From NCBI GenBank assembly GCA_001599915.1, contig BCIG01000035.1, positions 1-64,000 of the forward strand: 64,000 nt of DNA, written 5' to 3'. Shown here piece after piece: positions 10,524 through 22,000 of this stretch (position 1 is its first letter; each line of letters opens with the position of its first letter). This stretch comes from Symbiotaphrina buchneri. Lineage: Eukaryota; Ascomycota; Symbiotaphrinales; Symbiotaphrinaceae. Under the pieces are notes generated by a model. That model searched no databases and was not told the DNA's origin. It worked only from the letters and a program-made list of their open reading frames with translations. The position numbers were made by a program, and so were the translations under genes.

Positions 10524-11771
10524 CTAATCCTCGCGCAGGCCGCAAAGATCTGTGCCAAAATACATATCAATCCAATAACAGAAACGCCAGTAGAAGCTTG
10601 CTTTTGCATAATCGAACTGCCCATTCTCTAGCCGGGGGACTTCATTACCGATTATATCTCCACTGAACCACCTTACGAGCGGAATCTGCGCAAGCCACCG
10701 CTGGGACCACGAGCTTTGCGGCAAGAGAGCATGTTCCGCGGGCAAGAGGACCGCACGACGAGCGGAGGGTATGCGGGCACAGTAGGCAGAGTCCGACCTG
10801 TTGCTTGAGAATGCGGACTTGGTGCCGGGTTCAGAGACGGTCCCGGGAAGGCTGGGGTACGCTATGGCGGTGGCAGAAGAGGCCGTGGAGCTCGAGGATG
10901 GTGACTGTCGATCGCTGGACATATCATTTGTGGTAAAAGAGCGCGGCAGTGTGCTGGGCGCATTTGATGGACCGTTGGAAGTTGGGACCGACGACGTGGA
11001 TAATGATGAGTTCAGGGCCTGGGGTCTGCTGCGTTGATGCTGCTGGTTCTGCCGTCCGAATATTGCTTCTCCTCTGTCATGTCCTGCCACAGGGATTGGG
11101 ATATCCTCCTTTGGACCGATCCCTCTATATATCTCTGCATAGACACGATGACCAGCTATCTCGGCTGGTGAGTAGTAACAAGCTCTTTCTGCCGCTTCCG
11201 CTGATTCAAAGGTGACCTTGATCCAGCATTCCCCTCCAGCATAATGCCTTGCCTTCTGCGACTCTTCGCGAGTGAGCGGCCGAGCTATGACGGCGCGATT
11301 CTTGCTTAGACCAGCGCCAAATCGCAGTCTCTCGTCAGGGGGCTCCCTAGGGTAGTCTTCGCATATCATCCCGCGTGCCACCCGCTCGAAATGAGCTACG
11401 GCCGCGTATTGTCTCTCAGGCTGGAATCCGTACAGTATTACTTCAGTAGGTTCTCTCGTAGGAGCTGGCGCTACCACTGTCGGCCCACTGTGCAAAGAGC
11501 CCGTGTCCCTTGAGACAAGCTCTCCTCGCTCCTGATCTACGCGCGCTCCAGTAGAGTACGCCGCTGATGCCGTTGAAGTATGGCCATGTTGTTCCTGGTT
11601 AGGCGCCGCTTCACCGAGATGCCGCTTTAAATCGTCGAACATCTTGTCTACGTATATCATGTTCGGATCTTCCTTTTTAGCTGGTGTAGCCGTTCGCAGG
11701 AAGCCGGTGAGTCTTCGCCGCCTCGCTGTGCCAAAGGGACCTTTCTCCTCCGGCGGTCTTCTCCGGTTCAT
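10524..11771 (-). CDS. Nup53/Nup35-like nucleoporin with RRM-type (MPPN) domain
   Basis: A single open frame of 415 residues from the first in-frame ATG at 11771 (MNRRRPPEEKGP). Residues about 115-220 carry the Nup35-type RRM: VILYGF strand, a ...HFERVARG helix, then GGECWIKVTFESAEAAERA and the closing AGHRVYAEIY strand. The N-terminus is basic and the region after the domain is Ser/Pro/Thr-rich and disordered. The last 60 residues end in an aromatic stretch (WFSGDIIGNEV... FYWRFCYWIDMYFG) that could form the amphipathic membrane-binding helix described for Nup53/Nup59. In the family this protein links inner-ring nucleoporins to the nuclear membrane. No intron is needed. The open frame continues upstream without an ATG, so an extra 5' exon is possible. 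Confidence 0.75.
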   Translation of the reverse strand: MNRRRPPEEKGPFGTARRRRLTGFLRTATPAKKEDPNMIYVDKMFDDLKRHLGEAAPNQEQHGHTSTASAAYSTGARVDQERGELVSRDTGSLHSGPTVVAPAPTREPTEVILYGFQPERQYAAVAHFERVARGMICEDYPREPPDERLRFGAGLSKNRAVIARPLTREESQKARHYAGGECWIKVTFESAEAAERACYYSPAEIAGHRVYAEIYRGIGPKEDIPIPVAGHDRGEAIFGRQNQQHQRSRPQALNSSLSTSSVPTSNGPSNAPSTLPRSFTTNDMSSDRQSPSSSSTASSATAIAYPSLPGTVSEPGTKSAFSSNRSDSAYCARIPSARRAVLLPAEHALLPQSSWSQRWLAQIPLVRWFSGDIIGNEVPRLENGQFDYAKASFYWRFCYWIDMYFGTDLCGLRED

Positions 11772-12617
11772 AGCCTCACTATATCTATTGTTAGCAAATG
11801 GATGCCTTGCTGCATCATGGCTGCACTTTAGGTGGACGCGACGCACTCTGCATATTCATACGACCAGGGCAGGCGATTTGGCCCATCATATGCCCTCTCC
11901 TCTTCAGGCACCGCGTGAACCTGCATATTCCCACACTATGGATCAAACAGGGGAATAGAATCCAGATCTACCGGAGAATCACAGCTGTGAGGAAACAGGA
12001 GCAAAGCTGTCGCTGGTGTCCTTTTCATCTAGACTTGATAAGGAGGGTGAAGTTAAGTAAGGTATCTGGTGGACTTTTGTCAACATTGATATTTACCTCG
12101 CTTGGCAAAGGCCGAAGGGTCTACTGATAGGCGAAGGCGTCGAGGCGTCTCCCCAGCAATTCACACCTACGCCTCTCCTTCTCCTTCTCCTTTTCCTTTT
12201 CCCTTGCTTTTACTCACCTGCATCTACCTGACTCTGCGATCTAGAACACGCCCCGTTTCGTATCGCGAGGCCTCGTTTACAGTCACAATACATCAATTGG
12301 ACGGATACGCGGACTACGGTTCGTGCAGGGTATATGCACCCATCGCGCGTGCCATCCTACCACACCACCGCACCAAAGTGCCAGCTGAGTTGCCCATGGT
12401 ACATCCTTCTTGACATTGCTCTTTGATGAGATGAAGAGTGCCGTTATACGCGCAGGTATAATGTAACAAGTGTGCCCACAAAACTTATTTCCATTTCCCT
12501 TCTCCAAGGGTCTGATAGAAGTAGCATCGAGCTGCGAAGCAACTCAGCTGTTCCCGTCGTCTTCAGCCCGGTGCACTCTGCATATACGTCCAGTCCTGTC
12601 TCCTCAAGTCGCCCGAC
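11772..12617. other. Intergenic region between the nucleoporin and mitochondrial carrier genes
   Basis: About 850 bases lacking a supported gene. It holds the promoter of the nucleoporin gene and the 3' end of the carrier gene. A pyrimidine-rich CTTCTCCTTCTCC tract lies near 12176-12212. Confidence 0.5.
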
Positions 12618-13289
12618 TTATTTGACAGCGTTCCGAGCCGCTGCTTTCGGATCTTGAGCAATGCCCTTAGCTGTCTCCACCACATCCTCCTTCGCCTTCT
12701 TCAATTCCTCGGTCGTAGTAGCCTGGTCTACACTCTTCTGATGCGCTAAAATCCGGCTGACCTGCACGCCGCCCACACATGCCAGGAAGAAGTTTACGGC
12801 AGCCAGACTATCAAGCGGATCAGCTGCTATGCACAAAGTTGACATTGCTTGGCTCACAAGTAATTCCTGGGCTTGATCACAAAACACCATCTTGTCCAGA
12901 TGGTGCCGGTAGTCATGAGTGCCAGGTTTTGCGACAAGGAGAGGGTTTCCGCAGGGCGGAAGAAGTCACTGATACCAGCAAGTACCAGGCCCCACTGAAG
13001 GAATCAGCCCATATCTTACAACACGATTCACAAGATGGATACCTTCATCACAGGAGCCCTATACGCTACGTTAGCATGTGCTGTACTTCCTCGCAGTCAA
13101 ATGCCGGGTGCTCACTTACCAAAAGTGGACTGTCTTGACTCCAACAGGACTGTTCCATAGCCGCTGAAATGTGCTTTGTGTAGGAGGCGCGGCAGCCGTA
13201 GTCTGCGTCCGATGAGCAATCCTCTGTGTAAAAGTTGTAGTACCCGTCCGGAAGGTCTGCAGGACACGCAGCCCTGCGCGCACAGACAT
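12618..13289 (-). CDS. Mitochondrial pyruvate carrier subunit (MPC2/Fmp43-like)
   Basis: Exons 13289-13120, 13058-13043, 12994-12858 and 12807-12618 join in phase to 170 residues. The N-terminus is basic and Ser/Thr-rich, suiting a mitochondrial presequence. The conserved carrier core then follows: FQRLWNSPVGVKTVHFWAP, MKWGLVLAGISDFFRP, the signature ALMTTGTIWTRWCFVIKPRN and VNFFLACVGGVQ, giving three membrane helices. MPC proteins form heterodimers that bring pyruvate across the inner membrane. The second exon is only 16 bases (encoding the APVMK part), so automated annotation could easily miss it. Introns are 48-61 bases. The C-terminal EELKKAKEDVVETAK tail is helical and charged. The gene shares a 391-base promoter with the complex I gene at 13681. 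Confidence 0.93.
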
Positions 13290-13680
13290 CTCGAGAACGG
13301 TGGGGTGGAAGGAACCCAATGGAGCTATAAAGAACGTGGTGCGCTGATCAGAGATGATGAAACTGATGAGATGCTTTTGGCCGTCTGCCTGTGGGGGGAA
13401 TGCGATGTAGTAAGGGTACGGAGAAGAGACGGAGCAAGCAATCTGCCTGGGCGGGGAGATGTCCTGCGCCGGAAGAGCCAAGTGTGCTAAGCACGGCGAG
13501 GATGCGGCGACATCCGGCGTGACAAAGCAAGAACTCCGACAGTTAGCCCGCAGTCTCGCCTTTTCACTGCCATCACTTCTGATAGCGGTGCACTCGACCT
13601 CTTTTACGTGTTCCGCTCCTCCTGCGGCGCAACTTCTCCCTTTCTGGCTTTCATAGCATTGTTGGTGTCTATGCGTCGAC
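13290..13680. promoter_or_regulatory. Bidirectional promoter of two mitochondrial-protein genes
   Basis: Only 391 bases separate the two start codons of the divergently transcribed pyruvate carrier and complex I B8 subunit genes, so both promoters must lie here or overlap. An open frame on the minus strand crosses it but is not conserved-looking. Confidence 0.55.
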
Positions 13681-14083
13681 ATGTCGGGCAAATATGCTTT
13701 CACAAAGGGGCTAAAGGAGGTCCGGTTCCTTTTCTGTCAGACCTCCGAGCACAGTTCAGCTGTTAGGTACAACTCATGTCCATGGCCTTGCGATCGAAGT
13801 ATCCTTACCTCGCTCATAGGTCTTTCCTCACGAGGGCATATCCGACCATGAAGAAGAACAATCCCCATACTCCCATCCTTTTGCGGGAAGCGCTGGGTAT
13901 AGAGCCAAAAGTCTTTGCGCGGTACGAGTTTGGCAAGGAGAAGCACGAATCTTTGATGGGTATGGACCATTACGGTGTCCTCGACGGATACTAGTTCATG
14001 AGAAATACTGACCCGGTTTGACAGGCCTTTCGGACAAGGAGATCGAGAGCAGGGTAACTGGGTTGGTGCAAAAGGGATCTTGA
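13681..14083 (+). CDS. NADH:ubiquinone oxidoreductase B8 subunit (NDUFA2, 10.5 kDa)
   Basis: Exons 13681-13766, 13820-13959 and 14025-14083 join in phase to 94 residues, matching the family length. The sequence begins MSGKYAFTKGLKEVRFLFC and contains SSAVRSFLTRAYPTMKKNN, ARYEFGKEK and the closing LSDKEIESRVTGLV, all typical of the fungal 10.5-kDa complex I subunit. The fold is thioredoxin-like (L51/S25/CI-B8 domain) and the subunit sits in the matrix arm of complex I. Introns of 53 and 65 bases are GT-AG, the second with CTGAC ahead of the acceptor. It is divergent from the pyruvate carrier gene and convergent with the thioesterase gene, whose stop lies about 240 bases away. Confidence 0.95.
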
Positions 14084-14321
14084 AGCAGATGGTTGCTGCG
14101 CGTTCATGGGACTGGCATGAGCCTTCACCCTAGTCCTGTTCATCACGTCTACGCCAGCGAAATTGGCAATACTACGTGGTTCGGCTCTGACAGTCGTGCA
14201 ACATCAACGAGTCTAGACGAAGCAATTGATCCACAACTGGGCAACGGTCATAGTAATCATCAACAACAGCCTAGACCATGCTTGTCGTGCGCCTTTTTCT
14301 CCTGAGACCATTCATCGGCCG

Positions 14322-15204
14322 CTATCGGAGCTCAGAATGGCCACCGCCTCCCAGTTGAGGTAGTCTGCCTTCCAAGTAGGCTTCAAGGTCATCTATCTCC
14401 TCTGGGGCCGCGGAATGTTCCAATCCTCTGTCTCGAGTAAGCTTTGCAGACACAATCTTGCAGGTCGGGATCGGATTATCATCGAACCTGTATGTTTTGA
14501 AGTCCACCTTCCACCCTGCATCTTGTAAGAACTTGACTGTCCTTTGCGCCCACTCGTATTTCACCAATGGGTCCTGGTCCCCATGGCCGACAAAAATCGT
14601 TGACTCTTGGTTCGGACTATCGCGAGGAATCATGTCTTGCAATCTGTTTTGAAGCAGGAGGTAGGAAGAGAGTGCAAAGACTCCTCCTAGCTTCCTCGTA
14701 GATGTGAGGAAGGTGAACAGCGCCATCGATCCTCCTTGCGAGAACCCTCCCAAAACGATTCGCTCCGAGGCTATGCCTTTCTCCAACTCCGCGTCGACCA
14801 AGGCATTGAAAGTGTCTCTCGAACGGAGGATACCGACCTCATCTTCACTCCGGTTTATGGAGTCAAAGGAGGTAATATCGTACCATCCCGGCATTCGCAT
14901 ATTGAAATTGACAGTGATGGGTATGATTGGAGCATTGGGAAATACAAAGGCTAGCTCCTCGAACTTGTTCCTTCGGCGCCAGTTCTCGGCGAGGCCAATC
15001 CTTCGGATGGCTGTGAGACGGTATTTACATGTGGCACATCTTGAACTTACCAACCTGCGCCTGTGTCTCCGAGGCTAATATTGCGTCAGAATCTCTTCTC
15101 CCGTTGCAGCACCCGATAACAGGAGGGCCTCACCCATGCGCCATAATAACAGTTCCTGTGTGCCTGGTGAGTGCAGGCACTACCAGAGCAGCTTTGTGTG
15201 CCAT
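14322..15204 (-). CDS. Acyl-protein thioesterase 1
   Basis: Exons 15204-15134, 15074-15051, 15000-14488 and 14427-14322 join in phase to 237 residues. This alpha/beta hydrolase removes palmitoyl groups from cysteines of membrane-attached proteins (known for the family). The motifs are intact: HGLGDTGAGW near residue 23, GGFSQGG with nucleophile Ser-119, HGDQDP with the acid Asp-175, and LEHS with His-207, which is created by the last splice. PNAPIIPITVN and MRMPGWYDI are typical APT blocks. Exon 2 is only 24 bases and encodes the oxyanion-hole region. The C-terminal GGGGHSELR tail is poorly conserved. Introns are 50-60 bases, all GT-AG. Confidence 0.94.
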
Positions 15205-15813
15205 CCTGGGACAACTTTCTGGTATTGCTGAGACGCAAATCAATCGATCTGCAGATTGCCCCAGCCAAGGTATGGAGGGTGAAGTAGGCAAGAAGAATCC
15301 TCAGATAAAGGGGCCTATACTCCCTCTTATCGATGAGGTTGGTGCTCTAAGGTAATGAAGTACCTCGCTTTGTACATTTATTCGTCCTATTCTGCCGCTT
15401 CTTTCCGCCTTCCTTTGGTCCCGAAGGACCGAAGACGCATTTACTTCGTACGAATACCTGCCTTACCTTGACGTAACGTACCTTGCCTTTGTCGGAAAAC
15501 GAGTATCTGCCGGTCCAAGGGCCCTAAGTACTCCGTAAGTGGCCAGAGTTGTACGACAAAATCTCGTTGTGAGGCTGAACGCTTCCGTAGCACCTTACCG
15601 CAGGGCGGCCCCCGCATGCCCAATATTTGTCAGGCTGAATCATACGGATACACGCTTGGCATCGGGGCCCCACCTGTTCAATAATGATCAGGTAAGGTAC
15701 TTCGCGCCTTAAGACAGCTGAGGTGTACAGAGTAGGTATGCGCTCATCGCACTATTTAACCTATGGTACCAGTGCCATTAATGATGCTTGCTGAGAGCTC
15801 CTGACGCCCTCCA
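15205..15813. promoter_or_regulatory. Divergent promoter region, thioesterase and dioxygenase genes
   Basis: About 610 bases without a gene. It contains copies of the dispersed motifs, namely TACTCCGTA at about 15529-15537, ACCTTACCTTGACG near 15461 and GGTAAGGTAC near 15690. Confidence 0.45.
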
Positions 15814-17082
15814 ATGTCTGTCATCTACCGGATCATCTCTTTTAGCTATATCCTCACCTTCATCTTCGTAGCGGTTACATCGGCCTTGGCCATGTTACTG
15901 CTCAACACAGGCAAATCAACTGTCAACAAGCTAGATGCCTTGCAACCTGAAATCAAGAACCATTCGGTCGCAACGGACGCCACACGCGCCATGGGCGCCA
16001 TGCCTGTATACTTCCTGGTATGACAGTTTGTTCAAGCTTCCCGATAATGATCGCTAATGTATGGGATGCTCGACCGCAGAGCCATGGTGGGGTAAGGTCC
16101 ATAGTCTCCAGCAGCGGATATACTTTGTTCCGACTGACTTCCGCAAGCCCAATGTGATGTTTGAAACCGAGCACCCTGCGTACAATGCACTGCAGAGCAT
16201 TGGCAAAGAGATTACTCGGCAGAAGCCAAAGGCGATTATTGTATTCTCCGCGCACTGGCAGGCCGGTTATGATTATGTGGAGGTCAACACGGCCGAAGTC
16301 ACTGACTTGATCTATGAGTACACTTCCCGCCCTCATAGCTGGTCGCGCCGAGGCTGACTTTCATATAAGCTATTATGGGTTCCCTGACCACTACTACGAG
16401 GTGAAATACCCGAATGTTGGATCCAAAGATGTCGCCCAAAGAGTCATAAGTTCATTGAAGGCTGCTCGAATCAATGTCAAAGGAGTACAAAGGGGCCTTG
16501 ACCACGGCGTGTTCGCTAGTTTCATGTGTCTCTTCGATCCCAAGGAAAATCCAATTGGTGTCCCGATCGTCCAGGCAAGTATTTCCTTGTGTTCAAGTGA
16601 CCCTGAGGATGCGTCTTATCTACTGTGCATAGTTTTTGTCACCCTCTGGGTGTTCACGACTTGATGAACGGGGCTGATTGTGAGAGCAGGTGTCGTTATT
16701 CGGTAACGACGATCCCAACCAACACTATCGCTTGGGAAAAGCGCTAGCCGATCTTCGAAGGGAGAATTTCCAGATTATCGGTTCAGGCATGGCCGTGCAC
16801 AACTTACGAGATCTTCGATTTTCATTTGGCAGCCAGCATCCTTTACCTTATACAATAAGTTTTGATGAAGCCCTGAGGGATGCTGTCACAGCACCAGCGG
16901 AGGAGAGGCAAGCTCGGATGGCGGCCCTGCTCAAGCGTCCTGATGCTTCCCAAGCGCATCCCACCATCGAGCATCTGCTACCAGTTTACATCGCTGCAGG
17001 TGCTGCTGCTGAGGATGTTGGCAGGCAATTGTTCACGTTGCACGAGGGATCAATGAGCTGGGCAATGTTCAAGTTTGGGTGA
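15814..17082 (+). CDS. LigB-type extradiol dioxygenase (4,5-DOPA dioxygenase-like)
   Basis: Exons 15814-16017, 16080-16091, 16148-16317, 16370-16574 and 16690-17082 join in phase to 327 residues. The core matches fungal/plant DODA-like class III extradiol dioxygenases: PVYFLSHGGPNVMFE with the first metal-ligand His, VFSAHWQ with the second, GFPDHYYEV, LDHGVF and GSGMAVHNLRD. They open catecholic rings using Fe(II) or another divalent metal; the natural substrate of fungal members is often unknown. Exon 2 is a 12-base micro-exon coding SHGG, so it carries an active-site His. The last intron starts GCAAGT (GC-AG). About 60 residues precede the domain, with a hydrophobic stretch (residues about 9-30) that could be a signal anchor; a start at a later Met would remove it. 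Identification is firm, localisation is not. Confidence 0.92.
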
Positions 17083-17790
17083 AAGGAAGGCATCTCGGCA
17101 TGATCACATCATCATCGCCCTCTTGCCCCGCCCTTTGGAGTCGATGGGGTACTAACAAGGTTACCATCACTAAAGTCTATCACATCCTACTGTAATCTTC
17201 TCGGTAGTAGTCAAGATCAACGTTGAGCTCCTCTTTTTCTCGTCGTCGAATATCCACCTTTCCTTATCCTTACAAAGGGGCAGAGAGACGCGTCGCCATA
17301 CCTAACGGAAGGAACTGACAACCTCGACGTGATTGTACTTCGTATCTCCTCCGTACCTGTAGTAAGGTACTTAAGGTACGAAGTAGGTTACGGATGCCTA
17401 TTACCTTACCTTAGGTATTAAGGTAAGGAGACCGAAGTTCTGTATCCTTGAGCGCTCGTGTGGGATCCCCGCCTTCCGTGCCCGGGCCCTCGGATGCGAG
17501 AAGCTTTACCTTAAATACTCCCTAGATTATGTACTTAACGTTGTGAGGTACCTTGTCTGATGTAGATATATCAATCAAGTAGCCTAGGTAGTACAGTCTC
17601 ACTCGTACCCACAGCTCTCCTTTCCATAAGGTACTGGTAGCTTTTCCGTAGATCCGTCACCTCTCACTTCACGTTCATCATTGCTTTGGCACTCAGTAGC
17701 AAAGGCACCGCGTCACTGTTCTTCCATCGCGCCCGCGCTCCTCATCGACGGTCAGACTATTTCCACCTTCTCAGTGGTCCGGGCACAAAA
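17083..17790. other. Intergenic region with motif cluster
   Basis: About 700 bases without a gene, holding the fmp46 promoter. A dense run of the dispersed motif occupies 17361-17430. Confidence 0.5.
17361..17430. repeat. TAAGGTACTTAAGGTAC / ACCTTACCTTAGG motif cluster
   Basis: Both orientations of the motif lie within 70 bases, so the segment could fold on itself. It is located in intergenic DNA. Confidence 0.7.
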
Positions 17791-18348
17791 ATGTTTCGTT
17801 TCGTATGTACCACTCAATGATATGGGGGCTCTTGCACTCCAGCTAATGTCCTATCGAAGCACAAACCTATTGACGTTCTTACCTTGGTGAGATTCCGGCT
17901 TTGCCGAACGGTAATTGTCCAGTCGCTCATGGTCGTGTTTCCCTAGTTCCACAAACCAAGTGTTGCAAGCTCGAATCGGGTCTTGACGCTCCTTAAGCAG
18001 CAATCGGCACTTGCCAGCGCTACTGCTACAGAAGATCAAGCTTCGGATCATTCACAGCAGAATCATGGACAACGGGCCGAGTTCGAGCTAGACGTCACAG
18101 AAGAGCCTCCCACCGAGGATCAGTTGAGGAACATATTTGAGTACCTCCCGCCAGGGGCTCGAAAGGCAAGCAGTATTGTGAAGGATGCGAAGGATGAGGC
18201 CGACGCCATGAAAAGGCTGTCACATAACCCAGACAGTTTTATTAGACCGGTGGTTGTGGACTGGAACAATGGCCGCGCGGTTGTCGGGGCAAATGAATCG
18301 GAAATCCTCAAAATGCTCCATTCATTACCAAAAGAGGTGGATAATTGA
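17791..18348 (+). CDS. fmp46: Fmp46-like mitochondrial redox protein (DUF1687)
   Basis: Exons 17791-17802, 17860-17886 and 17947-18348 join in phase to 146 residues. The first two exons are tiny (12 and 27 bases) and encode MFRF and HKPIDVLTL; they restore the conserved N-terminus before FHKPSVASSNRVLTLLKQ. Later blocks include EFELDVTEEPPTEDQLRNI and RPVVVDWNNGRAVVGANESE. These match the DUF1687/Fmp46 family, thioredoxin-fold proteins found in mitochondria and of unproven function, annotated as putative redox proteins. No CxxC pair is visible, so classical thioredoxin chemistry is unlikely. Introns of 57 and 60 bases are GT-AG. Confidence 0.9.
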
Positions 18349-19033
18349 TCATCTGCGAAGAACTTCTTCGAACATTCTGCATGGGAGATTATGCGCCTCA
18401 CTCAGTCAAGATCAATGGTATCTTACTGGGCTTTGGCCACTGCTTCGCAAGAAATTTACAAGTTCTTTGACCTATTGTTTTGGCATGATTTTGGGTGTTG
18501 AGGAGCAAACCAGTATTGACAACTACCGCTCGCGTTCGTATACGCTGCGCTACCAATACACTGACGACAGGAACCAAACGTATGATGTGGAGTACTTTTC
18601 CGATTGGGTTCTGCTGTAAATGTGTCTTGACTTCCATCAAAAGTCTCGTGACTGGGTAGACATTGCTGCCAGGGAGTCAAGGACAGGGATATGTTATCCT
18701 CCGTGAATGTCAGTGCATGTCGCTCGTGCCTTCCCATCGGCTCTGTTGTCGCTGTTGCTCTTTCTTCTTTCAACCAATGCCGCATTTATCGGTGGAGCTG
18801 AACCTCCCTCCAGGCTTCCAAGTCCTTCATCGATTCACTTTTATCCTTGACGTTCACACTTGCTGTCTGAATCTCCTTCCTCCTGGCTTTTCGATGCTAT
18901 CAAACGCTGCCTTGGATATCAGAATTCGCCTTAGCTAGTTATCAACGACTTAGCTGCTGGAAGATTACTCGCTCTCACTGTTTGTCGTCTTTTCTCTGCG
19001 TCGACACTGTTGGCATCATCGACATCGTTATTA
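18349..19033. other. Intergenic region between fmp46 and the RRM gene
   Basis: About 680 bases with overlapping short open frames in several phases but none with family-like content. It should hold the promoter of the gene at 19034. Confidence 0.5.
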
Positions 19034-22000
19034 ATGTCAGCATATTTCACCACAGCAATGTTTTCCACGACGCAGACTAGCACCCATTACACGGCAGGTG
19101 GAGCGCCTCCGGTCATCATTCGCAGCGATCCTGTGGCAGACCGGGACGCGTACAAAACAGAGATCCAGAAAGCCTTCCCTACCATATGCCTCAAGGTCAA
19201 GTACCCGATAGATGTGACCGCTTACTTTGATCAAGATACTATCCTACGTCAAGGCAACCACTTCCTCTACGCCGTGCTCGTCTCGATTGCTACAGATAAT
19301 CTATCCTTCCACGCCGAGGTAACGGAGTTCGCGAAGACGTGGCAGAGCTTACACCAAGAAGTTTACCAGTCACTGAAGATAGACAGTACAACCGCCGACA
19401 TCTTCACTGAGGAAGAGATAAAAAATAAGGGAGAAGTCTTCATGGACGAAGTACGTGAGAAGCTCCAAGAGATGAGACGGGCAAGCAATCAAAAGCCGTT
19501 CTCCCTGCGTGGGGATGGTAAGTACTCCTTGGTCATCAAATATCGCGCATGCATCGACTGATCTTTGGCTCCAGCGGTCGAATACTCGTCACAATCTGTG
19601 GCGGACTGCGCTTATGACCCTCAACCACACGAAGCAATGAACGTCTCTCGTGATCAGTCTGTATCTCATGTATTGGACCCAAGGGGAAATGCGCAGTGGC
19701 GCGATTCTGGCTATGGCTTCTTCCCGAACTATCTTGCGACGACAAGTCAGCCATATCCAACTGGAACTTCCGGAAATCATCTTTCTTCTGTCCTACAAAC
19801 AAGTGTATTTCCGTGGAATGATTCGACTCCTCTAATACAGGTTCCCAATCACTTCTCTAGTGGGTCTCACATCCGTACGTTACTGAAGTGACGCGCTTTC
19901 CTAACAGTCCCAACGCAGATAATTTTCTCGCTCCTCAAATCACTGACGATATATCAACACGATATCGGTATCCAAGTCAAGGGATCAATCTCAGTGATGT
20001 CTGGACTCGAGATGATACTACTCCTGCTTTCCTCGAAAATGCATTCGCACATTTACATGTGGACAGCGATCTCAACCAAAATGCTTTCAGACCAACAGTA
20101 GGCAATGACTCTTACAACCATTGGCCGACAATATCTCCATGGTCTGGTGTGACTCCTGTTGGACGTGATTTCGGTCCATACTGGAACCACAAGCCGGGCT
20201 TCTCTGCCTTGCCGACGCCTAGCTTTCCTGCCTTGCCGACGCCTGGATTTTCCGGCACCACAACCTTCCCATCATTTCCTGAACCAACTGCTTCAGCATC
20301 AGTGAACGTCCCTGCGCGGAACTTCGGGAAGCAAAACTGCTACGACGCTCACTCTGCTAATGCACAATTTGTGGCTGACAGGCAGGTGTATCGTGAATTT
20401 CCTGCTAAAGACGAGCTGGCCGAGGGTGCCATCCATGCACAACTGAGAGAAATTTTTGTTGGTAACCTATTCCACACCACAGACAAGAAGCGCCTGTTCG
20501 AGTTGTTTGGATACTTTGGTCCTATCGACGACATATACATTGGAGAGCCCCGTACATCCCGCCCAGGCTTTCCTTGCTATGCGTTCATAAGGTAAGTGGC
20601 TTCCCTGATGGAGCTAAAGTTCTTTGCTGAAATATGACAGGTTCTCGAAGCATATCCATGCAGCTAATGCAGTAGAAGTAATGCATCTAACATCAATTGG
20701 CGAGGGAGAGGCTGGGCAGCCCATTGTTGTCAAATGGAAACGCTCCAGCCAAGGCGGAACATCACCGGGACAGCCTCGCTCGCGATGGAGCGGTCGTACT
20801 GGAGGGACTAGCTCAAAGAAGCCGCTTGCGAAGGATTTCGACTTATACAGCCGGACTCAGTCCCTTTGGGAACCAACGGCGAGAAAGGACTGCCAACGAC
20901 TGGATGTCCCATCATCTAAATCTGCAGTCCCGCCTCATCCTGGGGACCAGCCACGGTTCCCAACAGCAGATCATGCTTACTTGTACTCTGATAGCAACAC
21001 CATGGCAAGGGGTGACATACTCGCCTGTTCCAGGGGCAGCTCCGCTGCATCGGATGGTGCACCACAGGGTGAAACACGCAGATTTGGCATGCCTTGTTCA
21101 AAAACTGAACAACACGTTATCACGCCGACCACGAGCTATCCGTTTTATCCAGCGGATCTCAGGGCTTCACTCCAGGGATGACACTCAATCCAGCGCCAGG
21201 CTGGCTAGCTCCTGCTCCTTCGCGGGAATTTCGCCAGAACAACATGGGTTGGGATTGTGGCGTGCCGAGGCACAACTACAGCCTCCTGCCAGATTTGTCT
21301 TCTCGAGCAGAACGGAGTCCACATATACTCGCTCCCCCTGAAGCTCAGCGGAATCGTGTCCAAAGCCATAATAGCTGGAAGATTAAAAAAGCGAAGAAAC
21401 AAATTTCGAGACGCGACGACAACGGCCAACGTCGTGGGCTGCCTGCTGCAGCTCCAGCGGAGTTCAAACGCGATATCTCGTTAGAAGAGGGCGGATCGAA
21501 GATATCGGTTAATTCTACTATGGGTGTTCAAATAACCGGTAGTCAAGAACATCAGGAGCATGATGAAGACCAACGCCCATCAGACGGCTCTCAGCCGTGC
21601 AAAGACCATGACACCACGGTATCTGTGAAGGCAGATGCTGCTGTATTTCCGCCCCCTACTGGCACCGAGGCTGAAGAGAGTAACCCGAATTCGGCATCGT
21701 TACAGGCACCAGAAGTCCTCGCCTTGCCGGGAAGCGGAGAGCTGTCGCAAGCTGAATCCAAGGGACCGCACCAAATAAATGACGAACGTTCCATGACCCG
21801 CCCTCCGACAACTGAGGATTCCGAAAGCCGCCCTGCAGGACGTGACAACAAGGTGGCTGTGGATCGGGAGTCCGGAAGGAATGGGCATAATGGAAGTTCT
21901 TATGATTCATCTGCGGTGGCGCACGAAGGGGCTGGCAAAGCAACATATTCCATTCCCGCTTTCATAGGTACAGTGCCGTCGGAGCCGGATCGCTCAAACT

